From: Nitrobacter vulgaris
GTDB lineage: Bacteria; Pseudomonadota; Alphaproteobacteria; Rhizobiales; Xanthobacteraceae
DNA: 64,000 bases
Direction of reading: 5' to 3'
Assembly: GCF_031453995.1 (NCBI RefSeq)
Contig: NZ_JAVDPZ010000002.1
Span: forward strand, 124,001-188,000
Shown: in pieces, positions 8,379 to 15,442 of the stretch
How positions within the stretch are numbered: position 1 is the stretch's first letter
Layout: each line of letters starts with the position of its first letter
Notes under the pieces: generated by a model
The model's database searches: none
What the model was told of the DNA's origin: nothing
What the model saw: only the letters and a program-made list of their open reading frames with translations
Position numbers and translations under genes: made by a program

Positions 8379-8546
8379 TTATCTACGGGTAACCTGACCA
8401 TCTAGCCAGTCTTGCTCCTCGGCAAGTGCTAGCCAAGCATCCTGCATTCGCCTGTAGCGGTTCTTTGACGGCAAATCCTTCGCCTCATCGGCGAGCTCAC
8501 CGCAGTTGCGGGCGTTCTCCCTGTACTCTTCCGAGTTGTTCAACAT
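8379..8546 (-). CDS. 55-residue conserved hypothetical protein
   Basis: The reading frame MLNNSEEYRENARNCGELAD, followed by helical sequence ending in AWLALAEEQDWLDG, is a very common small protein in Bradyrhizobium and relatives. GGAG lies upstream of the ATG. It is short, soluble, acidic and helical, and often found in multiple copies per genome. Function unknown. Confidence 0.7.
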   Translation of the reverse strand: MLNNSEEYRENARNCGELADEAKDLPSKNRYRRMQDAWLALAEEQDWLDGQVTRR

Positions 8547-8588
8547 GCGTTGCTCCGGCGAGGGTTTCGATCCCCTGTGGCGTGGCGG

Positions 8589-8963
8589 TTAGCGACAGGG
8601 CCACGCTTCATGCAACGCCTTTATTACCAAAGCCCGAAAGTCCAGATGGAGGACCTCAGGGTGTCTATCCAAGTAATTCACGACAACGCGCAGCACCTGT
8701 TCGTTAGTAGCCTCATCCGGCGCACAAAATCTGATGGATGGAGGCAATACCTTACTAAAATAGATGGCCGCGTTGACAATTCCGCTGCACTTACCGTCCC
8801 AAACGTCAAAGCGGCTGTTGTCTGATAAGGCATGGTGGCAGTGAGGCAAAAGGAAGTTTGCGCTCCCATAATCCTCTTCCGCCTTCGCGGAACAAGCAAA
8901 GAAACCAGCCAGAACAAGGCACAAAACGCATCCGAGCAGGGTGTTGCGGGTAGGGCGGTTCAT
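8589..8963 (-). CDS. Rap1a/Tai-family periplasmic protein
   Basis: A 124-residue exported protein. The signal peptide spans about residues 8-28 (LLGCVLCLVLAGFFACSAKA). The mature part shows the Rap1a pattern: DGKCSGIVNAAIYF, then CAPDEATNEQVLRVVVNYL, then HLDFRALVIKALHEAWPC, with cysteines that pair in the fold. Rap1a/Tai proteins were first known as immunity proteins against T6SS amidase effectors. In Bradyrhizobium the domain is widespread without an effector nearby. No toxin gene is seen here, so an immunity role is unproven. Confidence 0.75.
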   Translation of the reverse strand: MNRPTRNTLLGCVLCLVLAGFFACSAKAEEDYGSANFLLPHCHHALSDNSRFDVWDGKCSGIVNAAIYFSKVLPPSIRFCAPDEATNEQVLRVVVNYLDRHPEVLHLDFRALVIKALHEAWPCR

Positions 8964-8980
8964 CAGGCTTCCAGCGCGTG

Positions 8981-9082
8981 TTATTTTTTTGAAAGGGCTT
9001 TTTCTACGAGCCTCCGAATCGCTTCCGGCCGGCCGGGGAGGTCGTCTTGTTTGCGCGGCGAGAGCGGCGCGTCGGTTAGGTG
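8981..9082 (-). pseudogene. C-terminal remnant of a ribbon-helix-helix (CopG/Arc-type) protein, copy 1
   Basis: Translation gives KQDDLPGRPEAIRRLVEKAL followed by a stop. R(P)EAIRRLV is the second helix of ribbon-helix-helix DNA-binding proteins. The upstream in-frame stop leaves only 33 codons, so the beta-strand and first helix are missing. A second, very similar tail lies at 9826-9915. Confidence 0.55.
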
Positions 9083-9372
9083 TTACGCCTATCTCTCAGT
9101 ATAGCCTCGGCCTCGCCGCCCTTTGTGCGGATTCGTAGCTCACCTTCAATGCGGAGCCATTCTCCGTGGAGTCTTTCGGACTGCGCGACCACTGTCATCC
9201 TTTGCAGAGACGAACTGTCGAGGCATTCTGTTACTTCAGCAATCAAGCAGTCAGGATCCTCGCCGAGCAACGCAAGCTTTACGAGAGCGGTGGTCTTATC
9301 CGGGTATCGACCTTCATCTATGAAGACGCCTTGGCTTTTGCGGACGGCGGTTACGCAGTAGCGATCGGTCAT
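9076..9372 (-). CDS. Hypothetical protein (98 aa)
   Basis: A soluble mixed alpha/beta protein beginning MTDRYCVTAVRKSQGVFIDE. Its end overlaps the first ribbon-helix-helix remnant in another frame by a few bases. No family is recognised and no catalytic or metal motif is visible. It forms part of the reverse-strand run of small orphan genes at 8.4-10.5 kb. Confidence 0.5.
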   Translation of the reverse strand: MTDRYCVTAVRKSQGVFIDEGRYPDKTTALVKLALLGEDPDCLIAEVTECLDSSSLQRMTVVAQSERLHGEWLRIEGELRIRTKGGEAEAILRDRRNT

Positions 9373-9438
9373 AGTAATCTCCCATCTTGCGCTGCTGCTG
9401 TCGGGATGGGCGGCTATTTCATGAGATGACGGAATGGA

Positions 9439-9750
9439 CTAGGGCACCATAATCGGCCCGCGATTCCTCTCCGCCCATTCCCGAAGCCTAACCACTGTCA
9501 GAAGGTTTTTCGAGCCGAAGTTGTGAGCTACATGGCTCGCCACAATGATGAATGCGTCGACCATCTCGGTCGTGTTGGGCTGAAGCTCCTCGACTGCGAT
9601 GGTGATGTCTTTGTCGCGGTGCAGCTTGCCGTCCGATATCAACTGCTTCGCGTGTGCCATCATGCGGTCCACCAAAGCAGGATCGAGATCGGCGCCTTTC
9701 AGAGGTTTAATCCGCAATACGCCAGACTGGGCGCGAATTTGCTCCCACAT
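9439..9750 (-). CDS. Hypothetical protein (103 aa)
   Basis: A soluble helical protein beginning MWEQIRAQSGVLRIKPLKG, with two predicted long helices (LVDRMMAHAKQLISD and MVDAFIIVASHVAHNF). No family recognised. The gene sits between two genes that are each followed by a ribbon-helix-helix tail. Confidence 0.5.
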   Translation of the reverse strand: MWEQIRAQSGVLRIKPLKGADLDPALVDRMMAHAKQLISDGKLHRDKDITIAVEELQPNTTEMVDAFIIVASHVAHNFGSKNLLTVVRLREWAERNRGPIMVP

Positions 9751-9825
9751 AGTTTCTTCCGCCTATCGCCAAATTCAGTTACCCGAGGAGCGGAGCCATG
9801 GCTTCAGTCAGGTTCACCTCGGCGC

Positions 9826-9915
9826 TCATTTCTTAATTTTTAGTCCTAACTCCACCAACCGCCTTATCGCTTCTGGCCGGCCGAGCAGGTCGTCTTGGCG
9901 GGGGCGCCACTCGGC
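9826..9915 (-). pseudogene. C-terminal remnant of a ribbon-helix-helix protein, copy 2
   Basis: Translation reads AEWRPRQDDLLGRPEAIRRL and ends VELGLKIKK. It directly continues the reading frame of the gene at 9916-10182 after that gene's TAG stop, so readthrough would fuse the two. It resembles copy 1 at 8981-9082 throughout DDLxGRPEAIRRLVE. Confidence 0.55.
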
Positions 9916-10182
9916 CTAGTGTTTTGTCGATCCCGGCTGCTGTTTTAAAAAGGAACCGATGCCATCAGTTTCGAGCACCCGATAAAATTCGTCATAGGCA
10001 TCTTGGTCGGTGGCAAATCGATCCTCCCACACAGTCGATCCACCCTCGTGATCGGTCACTTCGAGCGTCCAGCTTTCGTCTCCTTCAACGAGCCGATAAA
10101 TTTCGACCCGCACGGTCACGCCTTCGCGAGTCACGACGCCGCTCAGCGGCGATTTTTCAATTTCGGGAACTTCATCGGACAT
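9916..10182 (-). CDS. Conserved hypothetical protein (88 aa)
   Basis: A small acidic protein beginning MSDEVPEIEKSPLSGVVTRE. A beta-rich middle follows (VTVRVEIYRL, WTLEVTDHEGGSTVW), then a helix (DQDAYDEFYRVLETDGI). I recall close relatives in Bradyrhizobium, with no function assigned. The TAG stop is followed in frame by a 29-residue ribbon-helix-helix tail. Confidence 0.65.
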   Translation of the reverse strand: MSDEVPEIEKSPLSGVVTREGVTVRVEIYRLVEGDESWTLEVTDHEGGSTVWEDRFATDQDAYDEFYRVLETDGIGSFLKQQPGSTKH

Positions 10183-10221
10183 GGCCGCAGAATAACGTAA
10201 GCGTCGCGCGCGGGGTAGGGG

Positions 10222-10467
10222 TTAGCGTCTCGCCAACCTCACACCAGGCCCGCCATTCACCGACTTCCCATCATCCAGAAAGATCACTCCGGCAGATTCG
10301 AGCGCGGCGCGGATGGCTGCCAGGTTATTGGCGATGGGTTGGTGCGCGCCATTCTCAAATCGACGAACGGTGGACAGTGCCACATTAGCTCTTTTGGATA
10401 GTTCGGCTTGATTCCAGTCAAGGAGCGCTCTGCCTGCTCGACACTGGGCTGCGGTGAAATTGCTCAT
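10222..10467 (-). CDS. XRE-family helix-turn-helix regulator (81 aa)
   Basis: One-domain Cro/C1-type repressor with the helix-turn-helix at about residues 14-45 (LLDWNQAELSKRANVALSTV, then RRFENG). The tail IRAALESAGVIFLDDG...GPGVRL matches the same subgroup as the regulator at 4341-4571. It reads away from the gene at 10666, so it may control the intervening promoter region. Confidence 0.85.
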   Translation of the reverse strand: MSNFTAAQCRAGRALLDWNQAELSKRANVALSTVRRFENGAHQPIANNLAAIRAALESAGVIFLDDGKSVNGGPGVRLARR

Positions 10468-10665
10468 TCCGGAACTATACGCCGAGCCGCTTAATAAATC
10501 ATGCTTGTGATCGTAAAAGATTCGTTTGACTCTTTTTAGGTCTTATGCGCATACATTGCCCCTCACCGCGGCTGTCGCGGGGGCTGAAGGGGTAAGAAAT
10601 ATGATTGAAGCAGGATCCGCCGATAACAAAGCCACCACCGCCACACCCCGTCATTTGCTGACAGG

Positions 10666-10902
10666 ATGTGCGAACTGACGACGGGGATGGATTTACTGAT
10701 CGATCGACTCAACCACGCCTTCGATATCGTGTCGGATCTTGGTCACGCTCCTGGCGAGGACGGATGGTACGCAATGAATGCGATTACCGAGACGCGATGG
10801 GTCACCGAACGGCTTAGCGAAGACATCAGGACGGTGAGGCGCGAGTTCGATCAGGACCCGTCCAATCACCGGAAGGTCAGATTCAAGCAAGCAGCGGAGT
10901 AG
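10666..10902 (+). CDS. Hypothetical protein (78 aa), N-terminus possibly frameshifted
   Basis: A soluble helical protein (MDLLIDRLNHAFDIVSDLGH, then WVTERLSEDIRTVRREFDQD). The ATG at 10666 has no good ribosome-binding site. An excellent one (GAAGGGGTAAG) lies before ATG 10601, whose frame gives 25 residues and stops at 10678. A one- or two-base change would join the two into one protein, so this may be a damaged gene with start at 10601. Confidence 0.4.
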   Translation: MCELTTGMDLLIDRLNHAFDIVSDLGHAPGEDGWYAMNAITETRWVTERLSEDIRTVRREFDQDPSNHRKVRFKQAAE

Positions 10903-11040
10903 CCACCCCAAAGCTCGCCCCTCAACCAGGGCCTTCTACCTCCGCGGCCCAGCCAATAGATCTTTGGCGGGCCGCGCCTTCCAAAAGCGGGGAGGAATAG
11001 CGGGGAACCCGCTTTAGTTGTTCATAATTGAGCCGTAAAA

Positions 11041-11214
11041 TCAATGGCTTAAGCCGCAAAAGTCGATCCTGCTGAGGGAGCGATTATATCCGGCAGCGTA
11101 GACGTACCAGATTTCGTAGTTGCGTGGGACCGCGGTCTGCCGCAACGATCGGATCTGGCCGAGCGCCACCTCGGCGAACGCCATGGTGCGTTCATGTTCG
11201 TCAAGCTCAACCAC
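11041..11214 (-). pseudogene. N-terminal fragment of a diguanylate-cyclase-type gene
   Basis: The frame gives LDEHERTMAFAEVALGQIRS, then AVPRNYEIWYVYAAGYNRSL, and a stop. This is the N-terminal region found in rhizobial GGDEF proteins (ERTMALAEIALGQIKSLRQ...PRNYEIWY.YA.GYN.SLN). The rest of the protein, including the GGDEF domain, is absent. It is a remnant of about 57 codons next to the helicase gene. Confidence 0.55.
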
Positions 11215-11370
11215 TGATGCGGCCCCGCCGACGATTTGTGCAATCGTCGCCTCAAAACGACAAAAAATATAAACGTAGAATATTGGTTAAAGATAGCAGC
11301 AGGGGGTTTACGCGCGGTAAACGGTGTTTTCAACGAGCCGGCCGGTGAAGAACCGCGCCGGCCGAAAGGC

Positions 11371-12822
11371 TTAGCCGCGGGCGCGGATCGGGCGGAGCAA
11401 AAACGCCGGCAGGTGTGAATGGTCTCCCGGCTCGGAGATCGCTTCCCGGCGCGGTGCGGGTGCGCGTCCGATTGAAGGCGGCGACGGCGCGGCTATGGAT
11501 GCTGCGGCCGTCGCGGCAGGGGCCTCGTGCCTCTGGCGATCCCCACTGGAACGGCGCGGTTTGCGGGCTTCGCGCTTTCCGCCGCGTGCATGACTCTCGC
11601 CGCCCTTGTCGTGTGCCTGGCGGGATCGAGAAGGCTTTCCTGCAGCCGCTCCGTTGGCACCGGCTTCCGCGACTGCTTCGTTCGCGCCGGCATCATAGCC
11701 GGGAAGGTCTGCCTTGGGTATAGCTTGACCGGTCAGCTTCTCGATGGCTGCGAGTGATTTGAAATCCGCGGGACAGACGATCGTGATTGCGGTGCCGGCG
11801 CGACCAGCGCGGCCGGTGCGGCCGATACGATGGACGTAATCGTCGGGATGGTGGGGGACATCGAAGTTGAGGACGTGGCTGACTTCGGGAATGTCGAGAC
11901 CGCGGGCAGCTACGTCAGAGGCGACAAGCAGCGGCAGTTCACCCTTGCGGAATTGATCAAGTGAAGCGGTTCGCGCCGACTGATCCATATCGCCGTGAAG
12001 GGCGCCGACGCTGAAGCCATGTTTCTGGAGCGACTTATAAACGATGGCGACGTCGCGTTTGCGGTTGCAAAAGATGATTGCGTTCTTGAGTTCCTTGGCT
12101 TCGCGCAACAGGTGGCGCAGCAGCTCACGCTTCTCGTGCGGTTCGCGGCTGCAACTGACCTGCGATTGCGTCACGGTCGCCGCCGTGGTTGCGGGCCTGG
12201 AGACTTCGATCTTTTCGGGATTATGCAGAAAGGCATCCGTGACGCGACGGATCTCGTTCGGCATCGTCGCAGTGAAGAAGAGGGTCTGCCGGGTGAACGG
12301 CACCAGCTTGCAGATGCGTTCGATGTCGGGAATGAAACCCATATCCAGCATCCGGTCGGCTTCATCGATCACCAATAGTTCGACGCCCGTGAGCAGCAGG
12401 CCGCCGCGTTCGGTGTGATCGAGCAGGCGGCCCGGAGTTGCGATCAGCACATCGACGCCGCGAGTCAGCTTCAAATCCTGATCGCCGAAGGAAACGCCGC
12501 CGATCAGGAGCGCCACGTTGAGTTTCTGGCCGGCGCCATACTTGTCGAACTGCTCCTTCACCTGAGCGGCGAGTTCGCGTGTCGGCTCGAGGATCAGCGT
12601 GCGGGGCATTCGCGCCCGGGCACGGCCCTTCTCCAGCAATGTAAGCATGGGCAGGACGAAGGCGGCGGTCTTGCCGGTGCCGGTCTGAGCGATGCCAAGG
12701 ACATCGCGACGCGCCAGCACGTGGGGTATAGCCTGGTCCTGAATGGGGGTAGGGGAGGTATAACCTGCGGCCGCAACAGCGGCGAGCACCTTGTCGGACA
12801 AACCGAGATGAGAAAAAGACAT
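11371..12822 (-). CDS. DEAD-box ATP-dependent RNA helicase (RhlE-like)
   Basis: A 483-residue cytoplasmic helicase that unwinds RNA duplexes. Motifs in order: Q motif GYTSPTPIQDQAIP; Walker A AQTGTGKT; PTRELAAQV; TPGRLLD; DEAD box VIDEADRMLDMGF; motif III as FTAT instead of the usual SAT; IIFCNRKRD; ASDVAARGLDIPEV; HRIGRTGRAGR. The last 130 residues are a basic, low-complexity tail (SRSRQAHDKGGESHARGGK) that should bind RNA. The start MSFSHLGLSDKV at 12822 is chosen because the longer frame upstream reads through two interspersed palindromes. Probably involved in ribosome assembly or cold adaptation. Confidence 0.93.
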   Translation of the reverse strand: MSFSHLGLSDKVLAAVAAAGYTSPTPIQDQAIPHVLARRDVLGIAQTGTGKTAAFVLPMLTLLEKGRARARMPRTLILEPTRELAAQVKEQFDKYGAGQKLNVALLIGGVSFGDQDLKLTRGVDVLIATPGRLLDHTERGGLLLTGVELLVIDEADRMLDMGFIPDIERICKLVPFTRQTLFFTATMPNEIRRVTDAFLHNPEKIEVSRPATTAATVTQSQVSCSREPHEKRELLRHLLREAKELKNAIIFCNRKRDVAIVYKSLQKHGFSVGALHGDMDQSARTASLDQFRKGELPLLVASDVAARGLDIPEVSHVLNFDVPHHPDDYVHRIGRTGRAGRAGTAITIVCPADFKSLAAIEKLTGQAIPKADLPGYDAGANEAVAEAGANGAAAGKPSRSRQAHDKGGESHARGGKREARKPRRSSGDRQRHEAPAATAAASIAAPSPPSIGRAPAPRREAISEPGDHSHLPAFLLRPIRARG

Positions 12823-12829
12823 TGAGCCT

Positions 12830-12905
12830 CTAGTGCGGTGTTCAGAAGTTCTCTTCAGAAGTGCGGCAGATTCATCAAGAGAACCTCTGAACCAAACCGC
12901 ACTAG
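12830..12905. repeat. 76-bp palindromic element
   Basis: Arms: CTAGTGCGGTGTTCAGAAG and following TTCTCTT on the left; AAGAGAACCTCTGAACC and following ACCGCACTAG on the right. The arms pair over about 26 bp with a few mismatches around a 20-base loop, and both ends are CTAG. This is the form of a REP- or MITE-like repeat. It begins 8 bases upstream of the helicase start codon. Confidence 0.65.
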
Positions 12906-12918
12906 CATACTTCGTTTT

Positions 12919-12993
12919 CGAGCGTCCTCTCGAATACGAAGCTCGCTCGTCACCCGCGTCCATGCAGGGCGAACTTCGTATTCAGGACGCTCG
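12919..12993. repeat. Second palindromic element, directly adjacent
   Basis: Left arm CGAGCGTCCT then CGAATACGAAGCTCG; right arm CGAACTTCGTATTC then AGGACGCTCG. The arms pair over about 24 bp with one mismatch and a three-base bulge, around a 24-base loop. Separate in sequence from the first element, so two different repeats are stacked in tandem. Confidence 0.6.
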
Positions 12994-13360
12994 CCGAAAC
13001 CGCCGTTCGGAATCGAAGGCAAAAGGCTGTCGCGCTCAACCCCTTAACGGCGTGCTCTTAAAAGCGAAGGGGGCTCTGACTTACGCTGACGGGCGGCTCA
13101 CCGGGAAATCGTGTTCGGGTCCCGGGCCGCGTTGGCCGGAACATAGGGACGAACCAGCCAAAGTCAATGCGGAAATGGCGAAATGCCGAAAAACCCTAAT
13201 GTTTTTGTCTGATTCGGACAGGGATTCTCAGCGGGTGGGGCTTCTCCGGTCAGCAAAGCAGCCGGCAGCCGGGATGAACCGCGGTCGATATTTGGCCGAC
13301 TATGGCATAATCCAATTTGCGCGCGGTGATCGCTGAAACACGGGATATGGAAAAGTTGGA

Positions 13361-14854
13361 ATGAGGGGCATTTCGGTCGAACGCGCGGCGCTGTTGGGCA
13401 TTGCATCCGCATTCCTGATGCTCGCAAGCCCTGCGCTGGCCGCAAAGCGTGTCGCACTCGTGATCGGCAACAACGACTACAGGAACGTTTCGAAACTTCA
13501 GAAGGCCGTCAACGATGCCCGAACCATGGGTGACGCGTTGAGGCAACTCGGCTTCAGCGTGATGGTGGCGGAAAACCAGACCCGTCAGGCATTCAGCCAG
13601 ACGCTGCTGGCGTTTGATCAGCAGATCGAGGCCGGCGACACCGCGTTCTTCTTCTACGCCGGTCACGGCTTCGAAATCGCCGGCCAGAATTATCTGCTAC
13701 CGACCGATGTTCCGGCCGCCACCGAAGGGCAGGAGGAACTAGTCCGTGACGCTTCGATCCTCGCCGACCGCATCGTTGAGAGGTTGCAGAACAGGAAGGC
13801 CCGCACGTCGGTTTTGGTGTTCGATGCCTGCCGCAACAATCCGTTCGAGCGCAAGGGCACGCGCGCGGTTGCCGGCGGCGCAGGACTCGCACCGATGACC
13901 GAACTACCGGAAGGCGTGTTCTCGGTGTTTTCGGCCGGCCCCCGCCAGACGGCGCTCGATCGCCTGTCGGACAGCGATAGCAATCCGAACTCGGTATTCA
14001 CCCGCATCTTCGCGAAGGAATTGGTGCAGCCCGGAGAGACCATGGTGCAGGTGGCGCAGCGGACCCGCCGCACCGTCAGCGAAATGGCCGAGACGGTGCG
14101 GCACAAGCAAGTGCCGGTCTATTTCGATCAGATGGTCGACGATGTCTTTCTGAACGGTCCTGCCAAAGCGGAGCCGCCGTCGTCGCACGCCGAGCCTGCC
14201 CAGAAGGTTGCAGCGCTACCTGTCGCACCGCTCAAGCCGCCATCCAACGAAGCGGTCAACGCGCCGATTGCAAATTTCTCGCGCCACAACGGCGGGTGGA
14301 CCGTCGTGTTCTCGATCGCCGATCCCGCGCTCGGGATTTCCTGGCGCATGGGTGACAGCGGCGAGTTCAAGGAAACCGGCTTTCTCGATACGCTCGATCC
14401 ACGAACCCGAAAGCGCATGCCAAATCCCGCGATCGAGCTTGCCGCCGACGCGCCGGCCGCGACAATCCAGATGCGCTATGTCGATGCCAACGGCGAAGTG
14501 CAGGGACCCTTTCCGATCCGGTTCGATCCGGATGCGGCATTGATCCGCGATCAGCGGAAAATCCTCGACATGACTGCCACGAGTTGGTTGTCGTTTCGTC
14601 AGTTTAATGGGCTACTCGTCTATTACACCCACCTGATGTCATATCGCTGCGCGATCCGCGAGGTGAGGATCGGAATCGACTCGTCGGTGCCGGATCGAGC
14701 GCTCAAGATGCCGCCCTGCGATCCGCTTGATCCCGTCGCAATTCCGCATGACGCCACGCCATATTTGAAGCTTTCGCCTGCAACGAAAACCATATCGGTT
14801 GAATTGACCTATCGCGACGGTAGCGTATCGGAGATCAAAAGTTTCCGTCGCTGA
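13361..14854 (+). CDS. Caspase-like (peptidase C14, orthocaspase) exported protein
   Basis: A 497-residue protein with a signal peptide (LLGIASAFLMLASPALA, cleavage near residue 28). The caspase p20-like domain follows: KRVALVIGNNDYRNVSKL, then the catalytic His102 in FFFYAGHGFEI, then Cys157 in VFDACRNNPF. Both dyad residues are present, so it should be an active cysteine peptidase, probably with Arg/Lys preference as in bacterial orthocaspases. Residues from about 290 on are Pro-rich linker followed by a beta-rich domain of unknown use, ending LTYRDGSVSEIKSF. The signal peptide places it in the periplasm. Stand-alone gene. Confidence 0.88.
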   Translation: MRGISVERAALLGIASAFLMLASPALAAKRVALVIGNNDYRNVSKLQKAVNDARTMGDALRQLGFSVMVAENQTRQAFSQTLLAFDQQIEAGDTAFFFYAGHGFEIAGQNYLLPTDVPAATEGQEELVRDASILADRIVERLQNRKARTSVLVFDACRNNPFERKGTRAVAGGAGLAPMTELPEGVFSVFSAGPRQTALDRLSDSDSNPNSVFTRIFAKELVQPGETMVQVAQRTRRTVSEMAETVRHKQVPVYFDQMVDDVFLNGPAKAEPPSSHAEPAQKVAALPVAPLKPPSNEAVNAPIANFSRHNGGWTVVFSIADPALGISWRMGDSGEFKETGFLDTLDPRTRKRMPNPAIELAADAPAATIQMRYVDANGEVQGPFPIRFDPDAALIRDQRKILDMTATSWLSFRQFNGLLVYYTHLMSYRCAIREVRIGIDSSVPDRALKMPPCDPLDPVAIPHDATPYLKLSPATKTISVELTYRDGSVSEIKSFRR

Positions 14855-14944
14855 TTTCTCGACTCGAAGGACTCAGCCGACTGTCATAGCGGCGCGGCGC
14901 ATGGCTTCCGACCTCACAAGAGGATCGAGCCCGGTCTCCGGCCG

Positions 14945-15349
14945 TCAATTAACCCACGGATTATAAGTGCCAATGCTCCAGACTTGGCCCTCAGGATCGC
15001 GGCAGGTGAAGTCGCGCCCTCCATAGTCCTTGTCGGAAATCTCGAGAACGATGATGGCGCCGTTGGCCTTGGCCCTGGCATAAACGGAGTCGGCATCCGG
15101 CACCACGATGTAAGCACTCTGAGTCACCAGGTGATTGGTCGTGGCCGGCTTCTGAACCTTGGCGAAATCGTCGTCGCGCGCCGAGCCCAGCATGATCATG
15201 CCATCGCCTAGCGACAGTTCGGCATGGACAACACCGCCGTTGCCATCGTCATGGACGGCTTTGCGGATAAAGCCGAAGGTATCGCACAGCCAATCGATCA
15301 TTTTGTGTGGATCACGATAACGCATCGCGGGAATCACGGGTGAACTCAT
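14945..15349 (-). CDS. VOC-superfamily (glyoxalase/bleomycin-resistance fold) protein
   Basis: A 134-residue single VOC module made of paired beta-alpha-beta3 units: VIPAMRYRDPHKMIDWLCD, then LSLGDGMIMLGSA, then YIVVPDADSVYARAKANGA and FTCRDPEGQVWSIGTYNPW. The acidic residue in the DPEGQVWSIG strand is the usual metal ligand position. The VOC fold covers dioxygenases, epimerases and resistance proteins; substrate cannot be read from sequence. Single gene between the caspase-like gene and parE. Confidence 0.85.
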   Translation of the reverse strand: MSSPVIPAMRYRDPHKMIDWLCDTFGFIRKAVHDDGNGGVVHAELSLGDGMIMLGSARDDDFAKVQKPATTNHLVTQSAYIVVPDADSVYARAKANGAIIVLEISDKDYGGRDFTCRDPEGQVWSIGTYNPWVN

Positions 15350-15442
15350 TGCCTAGCCTCCTTGCAGTTGAGGTCTCCCTGAATAAGACCGCAACTTGCC
15401 GCTGGAATCTAGTCAACTACTTAGCGTACCCCGTGATAATGC

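Larger units (their letters stand above)
12823..13360. other. Gene-free stretch holding two large inverted repeats
   Basis: No gene. The left part holds two palindromic elements described separately (12830-12905 and 12919-12993); the right part should hold the promoter of the caspase-like gene. Frames here exist only because the repeats lack stops. Confidence 0.5.

Noticed and set aside
11049..11333. A 94-codon reverse frame downstream of the helicase
   Set aside because: Another frame of the same strand carries recognisable diguanylate-cyclase N-terminal sequence, so this is the wrong frame.
12823..12963. Longer N-terminus for the DEAD-box helicase
   Set aside because: It is read through two palindromic repeats, and MSFSHLGLS is the family start.
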